Notes: generated by a model from the sequence alone, not told the origin. A DNA stretch of 17,272 nt from Thermoleophilia bacterium (GCA_029861485.1 JAOTZF010000008.1:1-17272); one strand, 5' to 3'. Shown: positions 1 through 8,887, counted from the stretch's first letter. Translations and numbers: made by a program.

Positions 1-647
1 TCGCCACAGATCGCCGCGGTGGTCGTAGTCATCGCGGGCCTCGTCGCACTGATCTCGGCGCTGCTCCGGCGCGAGCATCACTCGCGCAAGGCGGAGCACC
101 GGGTATCCGAGCCGGCCGACGTCCCCGCTGGGCATGCACGCCCAGCGGCGGCCGGCCGACGTCCGCGAATTGCAGCTTACCGACCCGAGCACGGGGGCAA
201 TGGCAACGGCAACGGGAATGGGAATGGGCGTCGCCGTCGCGACCTCGCAGCGGTGACCCGAGAGGTCGTCGACCGCTTTCCGGAGCTCGGCGACTACCCC
301 TTGCAGCACTGCCGTGAATTCGTGGCAGGCCTCGGTGACGCCGTAATCGACCGCGCCCTGGTGATGTTCACGATCCTGCGCGACCGAGGGGAGGTCTCGA
401 GCGCCGACCTCTCCGGCCGGCTGGAGGTCCCGATCAATGCCGTCTCCGGCCGGCTCACCGGCCGCATCGCACGCCGCGCGGCGGAGCTCGGGTCCGACCC
501 CCCCTACGAGGTGTCCCGCCGCGCCGGCGGCAAGGGTACGGTATGGCTCGACCGGCAGGGCATCGCGGGGCGGATGGTCACCGCGCTCGCCGATGAGCGC
601 GGGCGACGGGACTGCGTCAAAGCCAACTCGGGCAGAGGCGACCCCTC

Positions 648-651
<4 letters not shown>
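1..651 (+). CDS. Hypothetical protein, membrane segment plus helix-turn-helix-like domain (5' end cut or uncertain)
   Basis: I do not recognise a named family. The frame is open from the window edge; the first possible start inside is GTG at 19. Residues from that GTG: a hydrophobic stretch at about 1-16 that may be a membrane helix, a basic region, a low-complexity Gly-Asn repeat at about 59-70 followed by four arginines, then a folded-looking domain from about 75 to 200. Within it, LSGRLEVPINAVSGRL resembles a helix-turn-helix and the following RRAGGKGTVWLD could be a wing. Its last codon TAG overlaps the stop of mtnA on the other strand. Odd: a 14-bp direct repeat around a palindrome (111-164) lies in the N-terminal part. 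A GTG at 253 overlaps a TGA at 254-256 in another frame, so the downstream domain may be a separate gene of about 132 residues. DNA binding is inference only. Confidence 0.55.
111..164. repeat. 14-bp direct repeats flanking a 9-bp palindrome
   Basis: The 14-mer GCCGGCCGACGTCC occurs at 111-124 and again at 151-164. Between them, CCGCTGGGC (125-133) and GCCCAGCGG (140-148) form a perfect inverted repeat with a 6-base loop. One copy of the repeat plus the spacer is 40 bp, which is not a multiple of three, so gain of this unit would shift the reading frame of the surrounding gene. Confidence 0.85.
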
Positions 652-1739
<1,088 letters not shown>

Positions 1740-2800
1740 GGCGCTCCTTGAGCCGGCCGATCAGCTCCACCGGCGCGGGATCGACCTCGCGCAGCAGCGC
1801 CATGTAGAGCGAGACGTAGTCCCCGAGCATGACCAGATCCAGGGTGCGGGCCATCGCCCCCTGCCCTTCGGCCATGACCTGCACCACACCGCGGACGTGC
1901 GGCTCAACGAGTTCGCGCGTCAGATCGAACCGCCGCTGGTTCTGGCGGTGCTGGCGCGGATCCCTGAGCTCAACGATGTGGGTCTGCTGTCCAAGCTCGC
2001 CGATGCCCTCAAAGCCCACGATCTCGTTGTGATCGAGCTCAGGGATCTCCGCCCAGAAGGCCGGCACCTCGGCGTTCTCATTGATCTGAGCCTTCCACCG
2101 GCGGGCCACCGCGGCGGTCACCTCCGCGCCCCAGATGAGCGGCAGCGTGCCGTCGAGCGAGACCGCGAGTTGCTTCGCGGGGTTCTGGCTGAGGACTTTG
2201 TCCGGCCCGTACGCGTCCGCGGCGGCGCGCAGAGTCCCCTCGGCCTCGTCGAGGTCGGCGCTGATGTCCGGGAACGCCTCCATGCGGCTCAGAGCCGTCG
2301 CAAGAGGCGCGAGCAGATGGAGGAGTGCCGCTCGGGGCTGCAAACCGGGCGGTATCTTGATGATCGGCACGCCCGACTCGCGGTAGTGGCCGTCGAGCTT
2401 GCCGCCACTGGTGATCGCAATGCAGAGCGCGTTGCGCTCGGTTGCCTGCATCGCGGCGGTGAGCGTCTCCTCGGTCTCCCCCGAATACGAGCTGAGGATC
2501 ACCAGGGTGTTCTCGCCGACCCAGCCTGGCAGGTAGTAGTCGCGCAGCACGGCCGAGGGGTGGCGCAGCCGCTCACGATAGGCGCCGAGTACCAGGTCGC
2601 CGGCGATCGCCGACCCACCCATGCCGCAGATCGCCACGCTCGAGACCTCACTGGAGGGAAATGGGATCGTGAGGGCTTCAGCGGCCGCCCTGCCGGCGGC
2701 GAAGGCATCGGCTGCAGCGCCTGCCACGCCAAGCAGGTCCTGTGAATCGAGCGCTAGGGTGCGCGGGTCATCGAGGGAGGACACGGTAGACGCCCTTTCG

Positions 2801-3859
2801 TTAGGAAGCGGCCAGGACTCTACCGTCAGGGTGAACGACGGCGCCGGTAGGAATCGAGGCATCCCGGACCTCGCATCCGGCTCCGATCACCGCCCCGTCG
2901 CCGATCACCACGCCTTCGAGAACCGCGGCACCGGGCTCGACGACCACATCGTCACCCAACAGGGCGCCGCGCACCTGCGCGCCGCCGCCAATGCGGACGC
3001 GCGCGCCCACGACCGATCGCTGGACGCTCGCCCCGTTGGCGATCTGGGTGTCGGCGCCGATGCACGCGTCCGAGCCGATCGTCGCCGATCCGACGCTGAC
3101 ACCGGCGGCGAGATAGGGGCCGGGCGTCGGCGCCTCCGTCGTCACCGCACCGGCCAGGACGTCCACGTTCGCGTCCAGATACGACGCCGGTGTACCGATG
3201 TCGCGCCAGTAGCTGTCGCTGGGGTAGCCGTAGAGGCCGCCGGTCGCCGCGATAGCCGGGAAGGTCTCGCGCTCGATCGACACCTTCTGCCCCGCGGGAA
3301 TGAACTCCAGTGCTCCGCGCTCCATCAGATACGTGCCGGCGTTGATCCGGTATGGCTCTCCTGGCCGCAGCTCATCCGCCGACGGCTTCTCCACGAATTC
3401 CTCGACCGACCGGTCCCCGTGCAGGCGCACCAGGCCGAACGCCGAGGGATCCTCGACGGGCGTCAACGCGATGGTTCCAACGGCGCCGGTGGCTTGGTGC
3501 TGAGCGAGCATCGCGTGCAGATCCAGGTCGGTGAGGATGTCGCCGTTCAGGACCAGGAAGCGATCCGCATGGATGAGCGGCTCGGCGTTCTTCACTGCGC
3601 CGGCGGTGCCGAGCGGCTCCGGGTCGACGACGTAGTTGAGTGTGACCCCGAATGCGCCGCCGTCGCCGAAGTGGGACTCCAGCGCATCGGGCCGATACCC
3701 GCAGCTGAAGATCACGTCGCGGACGCCCGCACGCACCAGATGATCGATCTGATGGGCGACGAAGGGGCGATCGACCAGGGACATCATCGGCTTGGGCCGA
3801 GACTCGGTCAGTGGCCTCAGGCGCGTTCCCTGCCCCCCTACCAGCACCACCGCTTGCAC
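2801..3859 (-). CDS. manC: Mannose-1-phosphate guanylyltransferase (NDP-sugar pyrophosphorylase)
   Basis: Makes GDP-mannose from mannose-1-phosphate and GTP. Seen in 352 residues: nucleotide-binding signature VVLVGGQGTRLRPLT at 4-18, RPKPMM with Lys23, VLNGDIL at 103-109 with the metal-binding Asp, FVEKPS at 155-160, RINAG at 171-175 and SYWRDIGTP at 216-224. From about 245 to 340 there is a hexapeptide-repeat left-handed beta-helix (repeated IGxxxxI/V patterns). From memory the overall layout and the VSIERETFPA segment resemble the mycobacterial mannose-1-phosphate guanylyltransferase, which supports mannose over glucose as substrate, but a glucose-1-phosphate nucleotidyltransferase cannot be excluded by eye. 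The GTG at 3859 is chosen because GAGGAG lies 8 bases upstream and the catalytic signature then begins at residue 4; the longer frame to 3952 runs into non-conserved sequence. It is the first gene of a three-gene run with the isomerase and mtnA. Confidence 0.88.
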   Translation of the reverse strand: MQAVVLVGGQGTRLRPLTESRPKPMMSLVDRPFVAHQIDHLVRAGVRDVIFSCGYRPDALESHFGDGGAFGVTLNYVVDPEPLGTAGAVKNAEPLIHADRFLVLNGDILTDLDLHAMLAQHQATGAVGTIALTPVEDPSAFGLVRLHGDRSVEEFVEKPSADELRPGEPYRINAGTYLMERGALEFIPAGQKVSIERETFPAIAATGGLYGYPSDSYWRDIGTPASYLDANVDVLAGAVTTEAPTPGPYLAAGVSVGSATIGSDACIGADTQIANGASVQRSVVGARVRIGGGAQVRGALLGDDVVVEPGAAVLEGVVIGDGAVIGAGCEVRDASIPTGAVVHPDGRVLAAS

Positions 3860-3891
3860 GTCAGTCGCTCCTCGCCGGGTCGTCGGCGCCG

Positions 3892-3897
3892 AGTGTA
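3892..3897 (-). promoter_or_regulatory. Candidate -10 box (TACACT) for the manC-isomerase-mtnA transcript
   Basis: On the minus strand TACACT fits the actinobacterial TAnnnT -10 pattern. It lies about 33 bases upstream of the manC GTG and would give a leader of about 25 bases containing the GAGGAG ribosome site. No good -35 hexamer is visible at 16-18 bases, so this is weak. The rest of the 146-base gap (3860-4005) holds only the inverted repeat at 3950-3969. Confidence 0.35.
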
Positions 3898-3949
3898 GCG
3901 CCGTGCTCAACCAGCCAAACGGGGGGTTAACATGGCGCTGAACCGCTGG

Positions 3950-3969
3950 CACGAGTCGATGGACTCGTG
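3950..3969 (-). terminator. Perfect 8-bp inverted repeat downstream of ugd, possible terminator
   Basis: CACGAGTC (3950-3957) and GACTCGTG (3962-3969) are separated by 4 bases, giving a compact hairpin 36 bases after the ugd stop and upstream of the candidate manC promoter. There is no T-run after it on the minus strand, so it is not a classical intrinsic terminator; it may serve as a U-less terminator or an RNA 3'-end stabiliser. Confidence 0.4.
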
Positions 3970-4005
3970 GGCGAAACCGCAGCGGCCAGGACGCAGGCGA
4001 AGGCG

Positions 4006-5340
4006 CTACGCGAAGCCGTTGTTCGACGCCACGCCCTCGCCGAGCACGCCGATGCCCTCGTAGGTGTATCCGGCGGCGCCGAGGGTCGCGGCATCGAGGG
4101 CGTTACGCCCGTCGATGATCAGCGGCACGCGCATCCTCGAGCGCAAGGCGATCCAATCGAGCTCCGCGAACTGCTTCCACTCCGTGACGAGTACGGCGGC
4201 GTCGGAATCGGCGATGGCGGCCTCCGCGGACTCGGTGAACTCCACGCCGCTCAGGCGCTCGCGCGCGGGGTCCATCGCAATCGGGTCGTATGCGATCACC
4301 TGGGCGCCCTCCCCGAGCAGGCGGGCCGCGAGCACCAGGCTGGACGCCTCCCGGATGTCGTCGGTTTCCGGCTTGAACGCCAGGCCCAGGAGCGCGATGC
4401 GCCTGCCCTCCAGCGAGCCGAGGTGCTTGCGGAGCTTGCCCACGACCCGGCGCTTCTGGAGCTCGTTGACCTCGATGACGGATGTAAGCAGCTGGAAATG
4501 GTAGCCGGAGTTCCCCGCAAGCTGCTTGAGCGCGCTGACGTCCTTGGGAAAGCAGCTGCCCCCGAACCCGATGCCGGCCTTGAGGAACGCTCCTCCGATG
4601 CGGTTGTCGAGGCCCATGCCCTCGGCCACGACCGTCACATCCGCCCCAACTTCCTCGCAGACGTTGGCGATCTCGTTGATGAAGCTGATCTTGGTGGCCA
4701 AGAAGGCGTTGGAGGCGTACTTGATCATCTCGGCACTGGGGATGCTGGTTCGGACGATCGGAGCATCGATGGCGTCGTAGAGGGCGGCCACGCGATCACC
4801 GGTGGCGCGGTCGAATTCGCCGATGACGATGCGATCGGGGTTCATGAAGTCCGCGATCGCGGCGCCCTCTTTCAGGAACTCCGGATTGGACGCGTAGCCC
4901 ACCGCGCCGAGGCCCCGGGCGTTGAGCTCGGCGCGTACGCGCTCCCCGGTGCCGACCGGGACGGTGCTCTTCATGATCAGCACGTGCTGCTCCCCGGCAC
5001 CGGTCTTGCCGAGCTCGTCGAGCAGGCCCATCACGCTCGAGAGGTCAGCGTCGCCCGAGTAGGTCGGCGGGGTGTCCACCGCGACGAGGATCAGCTCGGA
5101 CCCCTCCAACAGATCCGGCAGCGAGAGCGTGTATGTGAGCCGCTCGGAGTGCTCGGCCATCAAGTCTTCGAGGCCCGTCTCGTAGATCGGCACGTCGCCG
5201 CGATTGAGCCCGTCGACCTTATCCGGAACGATGTCGCGGATGATCACCTCATGGCCGAGCGCCGCGAGGCAGACCCCGGTGACCAGGCCGACATAGCCGG
5301 CGCCGATCACGCCGATGCGCTGCAAGCTCGTGCCGCTCAC
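4006..5340 (-). CDS. ugd: UDP-glucose 6-dehydrogenase
   Basis: Oxidises UDP-glucose to UDP-glucuronate with two NAD+, supplying uronic acid for surface glycans. Seen in 444 residues: Rossmann motif VIGAGYVG at 11-18, STVPVGTG at 125-132, NPEFLKEG at 152-159, EMIKYASNAFLATKISFINE at 204-223 with Lys207 and Asn211, and the catalytic cysteine in GFGGSCFPKD (Cys263). The C-terminal UDP-binding domain includes ALLGLAFKPETDDIREA at about 316-332 and a DGRN motif at 410-413. The GTG at 5340 is chosen because the Rossmann motif then begins at residue 11, GAGGG lies 9 bases upstream, and GTGA overlaps the stop of the LCP gene (5337-5339). The open frame extends upstream to 5547 but that part lies inside the LCP gene in another frame. 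Overlap with the LCP gene implies coupled expression. Confidence 0.96.
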   Translation of the reverse strand: MSGTSLQRIGVIGAGYVGLVTGVCLAALGHEVIIRDIVPDKVDGLNRGDVPIYETGLEDLMAEHSERLTYTLSLPDLLEGSELILVAVDTPPTYSGDADLSSVMGLLDELGKTGAGEQHVLIMKSTVPVGTGERVRAELNARGLGAVGYASNPEFLKEGAAIADFMNPDRIVIGEFDRATGDRVAALYDAIDAPIVRTSIPSAEMIKYASNAFLATKISFINEIANVCEEVGADVTVVAEGMGLDNRIGGAFLKAGIGFGGSCFPKDVSALKQLAGNSGYHFQLLTSVIEVNELQKRRVVGKLRKHLGSLEGRRIALLGLAFKPETDDIREASSLVLAARLLGEGAQVIAYDPIAMDPARERLSGVEFTESAEAAIADSDAAVLVTEWKQFAELDWIALRSRMRVPLIIDGRNALDAATLGAAGYTYEGIGVLGEGVASNNGFA

Positions 5341-7184
5341 GGTGTGGATCCCTCGAGCTCGACTTCGATGCCCTCGGGCACGGCGCCCTTCGGAAGGGTG
5401 GCGCGATTGAGTGGTCGCGCCGACTTGGCGACCGAGTACATCTGGCGATCGGTCAGCTTGTAGTCGAGCGTGTTGGTGATCCAGTAGGTCATGTTGCCCT
5501 TGCGCCAGGCCAGACGCTGGAGATTGCGGCCGTCGTAATAGGTCCAATACTCGCGACCGCCGGTCCGAACCACACCGGTCCGTCCGTCCAGGATCGGCGG
5601 GTCCTTCATCTCCGTCTGGGTGATACCGAAGTACGTGAATCCGCCGGCATCGAAGACCAGCTTGATCGCGTTGGGCTCCTTGTCGCCCCCGGTGTTGATG
5701 CGGTAGGCGCGCACCCGGCGGGCCCGAGAACCGCGCGGCACCTTCAGCGGCACCATCAGGTTCATCTTGGTCGCAGCGCGCAAACGCTGGAAGACCGGGA
5801 TGAGCGATTCGGTGTCGACCATCGGGCTGACCGGCACGGCCCGCTCCGGACGCTCCTGCGGCGGGGGCGGCTCTTGAAGCGAGCCGGCGTACTCGGGACC
5901 GACGACCGCCACCACGTCGTAGCCGCGAAGCTCGTCGTCGGTGCCCAGGACCAGGGTTGCCGATTCGCCCATGCGCTGCTCGACGACCTTGGCGGCCGAG
6001 CGCCCGTCCTCGGAATGCAGAACCGTCGAGGCCGGGACCTGAGCGACCGTGCCGCCCGCGACCGCCTGACGGAAGCCGGCGGCCACGAACTGATCGGTGG
6101 CCTGCTGGCTCACCAGCACCCGGCCGCTGCCGTTGTCGACCCGCAACCTCACGGTAGCCGGAGTGACCGGCTCCTCGGGATCCCCTTCTTCGAAGTCCGG
6201 GTTGAGCCAGTCGGCGACCTTCGACTGGATCTCGGCATCGGAGACCAGCACAACGGACAGGCCATTGCGGTCCGCGACCCCGCCGGTTATGCCGATGCGG
6301 GCGATGCGGTCGTCGGGGGTCACCAGCGCGAGCTCGATCAGCGAGATCATCTCGCGCACGCTGTCGACGCTGGTCACGACGTTCTCGCCGAAGATCCCGG
6401 CGAACTCGCGAAACTTGCGCAGGTTGCCGAACTGCTTGGTCTGGCGCTTGAGCTCGGCGAGGAACTTCTGCTGGCGCCGCGCACGGGCGAAGTCCGAGTC
6501 GGTGTGGCGATAGCGCACGTAGTCGAGCGCTTCCTCGCCGCGCAGGCGTTGATAGCCGGGCTCGAGGTCGATGGCCTCGTAGCTCGGGCCGGGGCCGCTG
6601 TTGTCGTTGAAGTAGCGGCGGTCGACATCGATGTAGACGCCGTCGACGGCGTCGACCAGGTTGCGGAAGCCGTCGAAGTCGACGTTGACGTAGTGGTTGA
6701 CGTCCTGACCCGTCAGCCCCTGGATCGTCTCGATCGCCTTCTCTGCGCCCCCGAAGCCGTAGGCGTTGTTGATCTTGGTGAAGCCGTAACCGGGGACGTC
6801 CGTGTAGAGGTCGCGGGGGAAGGACAGCATCGAGACGAAGCCGCGCTTCTTGTCGAGCCGCACGAGGATAAGGCTGTCACTGAGGCCGTTGCCGGTGCTG
6901 TCGGGTCGCACGTCCGAGCCGATCAGCAGCACGTTCACCGGCTCCCCGGGGGTCGCCGGGCGGGTCGCGGCGATGGCGCGCCGGTTCTCCTCGGTGTCGG
7001 GGCTCGCCTGGCTGAGGGTCTCGTCGAGGAAGAGAAACGACGCAAACGCCAGGCTGAATGCGACGCCGATCACGCCCCAGACCGACCAGCCGAGGATGCT
7101 GAGCCAGGCGCGGCGCCGGCGAGGCGCCCGGTAGTAGCGCGCCGTGCGGTGCAGCCCGTCAGACGATTCGCGGTCTTCGCTCAC
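5337..7184 (-). CDS. LytR-CpsA-Psr (LCP) family glycopolymer ligase with LytR_C region and extra C-terminal domain
   Basis: LCP proteins transfer lipid-linked glycopolymers onto peptidoglycan outside the membrane. Seen in 615 residues: a short basic cytoplasmic tail, one membrane helix at about 28-53, and an LCP domain at about 84-245. The LCP domain has LLIGSDVRPD (Asp91), SDSLILVRLD (Asp103), SFPRDLYTDVPG (Arg124, Asp125), KINNAYGFGG (137-146) and YVRYRHTDSDFARARRQQ (222-239), the expected Arg/Asp set. A LytR_C-like region follows at about 344-430, then a proline-rich linker at 436-453. An additional domain at about 455-612 ends in WRKGNMTYWITNTLDYKLTD and a VAKSARPL tail, a pattern recalling DUF4367-type domains; that match is tentative. 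Usual LCP proteins run about 300-500 residues, so this one is long. The GTG at 7184 has a strong AGGGAGG site. The end overlaps ugd by GTGA. Confidence 0.93.
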   Translation of the reverse strand: MSEDRESSDGLHRTARYYRAPRRRRAWLSILGWSVWGVIGVAFSLAFASFLFLDETLSQASPDTEENRRAIAATRPATPGEPVNVLLIGSDVRPDSTGNGLSDSLILVRLDKKRGFVSMLSFPRDLYTDVPGYGFTKINNAYGFGGAEKAIETIQGLTGQDVNHYVNVDFDGFRNLVDAVDGVYIDVDRRYFNDNSGPGPSYEAIDLEPGYQRLRGEEALDYVRYRHTDSDFARARRQQKFLAELKRQTKQFGNLRKFREFAGIFGENVVTSVDSVREMISLIELALVTPDDRIARIGITGGVADRNGLSVVLVSDAEIQSKVADWLNPDFEEGDPEEPVTPATVRLRVDNGSGRVLVSQQATDQFVAAGFRQAVAGGTVAQVPASTVLHSEDGRSAAKVVEQRMGESATLVLGTDDELRGYDVVAVVGPEYAGSLQEPPPPQERPERAVPVSPMVDTESLIPVFQRLRAATKMNLMVPLKVPRGSRARRVRAYRINTGGDKEPNAIKLVFDAGGFTYFGITQTEMKDPPILDGRTGVVRTGGREYWTYYDGRNLQRLAWRKGNMTYWITNTLDYKLTDRQMYSVAKSARPLNRATLPKGAVPEGIEVELEGSTP

Positions 7185-7555
7185 GGAGCGACCTCCCTCC
7201 GGCCCGCCGACATCCGTTCGGTAGCGGTGCTGATGAGTCCGGACACCAGTGGACGGTTCTTCGGCGTACCGACCGGCTCCTGCTCGGGGATCACGCTGAG
7301 CTCCGCATCGGTGTGGGACCGTATCTCGCCGAGGATGTCATCGGGGTCTTGGCCGGGTACGTAGCGGATATCGACGGCGATCCAGCGTTCCTGCGGGACG
7401 CGGTCCAGGACATAGCCGTCCTGGATACGCGCCCCGCCTACATGGAGCGGCTGGCGAAGACGTCCGACGAGGCCGCCCGGAACGGTAGCCTCTTGACCAG
7501 TCAGAAGAGTGGTCCACCCGCAGAAAGCGTCCTCTTCGCAGCGCGCTAAAGCCAT
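7181..7555 (-). pseudogene. Remnant of an M20-family metallopeptidase (dimerisation-domain fragment)
   Basis: A 124-codon open frame between the MFS and LCP genes. From about residue 36, the segment PLHVGGARIQDG, then AVDIRYVPGQDPDDILGEIR (about 59-78), then EPVGTPKNRPLVSGLI, follows the order of the dimerisation (lid) domain of M20 peptidases such as succinyl-diaminopimelate desuccinylase and acetylornithine deacetylase. The metal-binding N-terminal catalytic half and the C-terminal HHGP-type segment are absent. The first 30 or so residues are not recognisable. A full M20 enzyme is about 350-450 residues, so this cannot be active alone. The TGA stop overlaps the LCP start as GTGA, and the LCP ribosome site lies in the last codons. 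It could be a decayed gene end or a short protein kept for translational coupling. Identification is by pattern memory, not a search. Confidence 0.6.
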
Positions 7556-7597
7556 GCCCGCCGGGCCCGGACACGGACCGCGAGGCTGCCCGAGCGC

Positions 7598-8836
7598 TCA
7601 CGTGGCGGCCCCGGGGCCCGCTGGGATGGTGTTCTCGGCGGATGGCTCGTCGATTTCCGGGACGCGGTTGACGAAGCTCCAGAGACCCCAGGCCAACAGA
7701 ATCGCGGCCCAGATGGCGAGGGTCTGAGCAATGCCGATCCGGGCGGCGACGGCACCGGCGACCAGCGACCCGAGCCCGATACCTCCGACCACGGCCAGTT
7801 GGTAAAAGCCCAGCATGCGCCCAACGTAGTCACGGGAGGAACGGAGCTGGATCGAGGTGTTCGTGCCGCTGAACAGCCAGATCCAGAAAGCGCCGCAGAA
7901 CCCCATGACCGGGAGCGTCAGCCAGACCCAAGGAGAGACTGCGATAAGAAACAGTCCGAGGGCGAAGACAGCACTCGCCGTCGGCAGGAGGGTGCTGGCA
8001 CCCACCCCAATTCCGCGCAAGCGCTCGTAGATCACCGCGCCGACGACGCCTCCGCCGCCCATGGCCGAGAGCAATGCGCCCAGCTCGACCGCCCCGCCGT
8101 CGAGTCGCCCGTTGATCACCGGCGCAAGCTCCTGAATGACCGCGGCGAAGGTTGTGAAAACGGCCATGCCCAGGAGCAGGCGCCGCAGCGCCACGTCGGC
8201 CATCGCATAGCGCAGGCCGTCACGCACGGTTGCCCGTTGCTTCGGAGCCGGTGCGGGCGGGGCCCCGGCGCGGATGAGCGCCGCGATCAGCACCCAATAA
8301 GAGGCCGCGTTGACGCCGAAGCACCAGGCGGGACCTGCGAGTGCCAGCACCACACCGCCGATGGCCGGGCCGATCAGTCGTGCGACGTTGATTCCCGCCG
8401 CGTTCACGGTCACGGCCTGTGAGAAGTGCTCCCGGGGCACCAGCAGCGGAATCAAGGCGAGCATCGACGGCAGCCCCAGCGCGAAACCGGACCAGAGGAT
8501 GGTGCTCAAGACATAGATGACCGGCACGCTGAGGGCACCGAGGGCCGCCGTCAGGGCGAGCGCCGACGCGGCGACTGACTGGGCTGTGAAGGCCACCACC
8601 GCCAGCCTGCGGCGATCGAAGCGGTCCGCGAGCTGCCCCGCCAGCGGGGCGAGCACCACGCTCGGACCGCGGGCGGTGACTGCAAGGAAACCCACCGCTA
8701 GCGCGCTACCGGTGAGCTCCCAGATCAGAAAGCCGGCGGCGACGATCTGCAACCACGTGCCGCCGTTGCTCGCCAGGCTGCCGAGCCAGATCTCCCGGTA
8801 GGTCCTGACGCGCAGAACGGGTGGGACCAGGCGCAT
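7598..8836 (-). CDS. MFS transporter, drug/siderophore-exporter (MFS_3/EntS-like) type
   Basis: A 412-residue integral membrane protein that likely exports a small molecule using the proton gradient. Seen: alternating hydrophobic segments across the whole length consistent with 10-12 helices, an N-terminal TYREIWLGSLASNGGTWLQI segment, and the cytoplasmic loop signature GQLADRFDRRRL at about residues 67-78, typical of the MFS loop between helices 2 and 3. The arrangement, including PREHFSQAVTVNAAGINVARLIGPAIGG near the middle of the N-half, resembles the transmembrane secretion effector/EntS branch. The substrate cannot be told. The ATG at 8836 lies 51 bases after atpC, with no clear ribosome site except GGGCGAG inside a hairpin. 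It reads the same way as the atp operon and could be read-through from it. Confidence 0.85.
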   Translation of the reverse strand: MRLVPPVLRVRTYREIWLGSLASNGGTWLQIVAAGFLIWELTGSALAVGFLAVTARGPSVVLAPLAGQLADRFDRRRLAVVAFTAQSVAASALALTAALGALSVPVIYVLSTILWSGFALGLPSMLALIPLLVPREHFSQAVTVNAAGINVARLIGPAIGGVVLALAGPAWCFGVNAASYWVLIAALIRAGAPPAPAPKQRATVRDGLRYAMADVALRRLLLGMAVFTTFAAVIQELAPVINGRLDGGAVELGALLSAMGGGGVVGAVIYERLRGIGVGASTLLPTASAVFALGLFLIAVSPWVWLTLPVMGFCGAFWIWLFSGTNTSIQLRSSRDYVGRMLGFYQLAVVGGIGLGSLVAGAVAARIGIAQTLAIWAAILLAWGLWSFVNRVPEIDEPSAENTIPAGPGAAT

Positions 8837-8837
8837 T

Positions 8838-8863
8838 ACTCGCCCAGGAGCGGTGGAGCGAGT
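8838..8863 (-). promoter_or_regulatory. Hairpin directly in front of the MFS start codon
   Basis: On the minus strand ACTCGC and GCGAGT pair, and an inner CCA/TGG pair extends the stem past one bulged T to a 7-base loop. The 3' arm holds the only ribosome-site-like bases (GGGCGAG) of the MFS gene and ends one base before its ATG. It could limit translation of the MFS gene or act as the 3' end of the atp transcript. There is no T-run. Confidence 0.4.
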
Positions 8864-8887
8864 CGCGCCGGTCGCGTATGGCGGAAG

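Noticed and set aside
2621..3898. Plus-strand open frame of about 425 codons opposite manC
   Set aside because: Antisense shadow of manC and the isomerase gene; Arg/Asp/Gly-rich product without motifs.
3967..5463. Plus-strand open frame of about 498 codons opposite ugd
   Set aside because: It mirrors a well-conserved enzyme gene; the product is rich in Arg, Ala, Asp, Glu and His with no domain, which is typical antisense frame openness in GC-rich DNA.
5874..7364. Plus-strand open frame of about 496 codons opposite the LCP gene
   Set aside because: Long Val/Ala/Asp runs and no recognisable motif; the opposite strand encodes all LCP signature residues.
7313..7549. Plus-strand 78-codon frame opposite the M20 relic
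   Set aside because: The minus-strand frame matches a known domain pattern; the plus frame has none.
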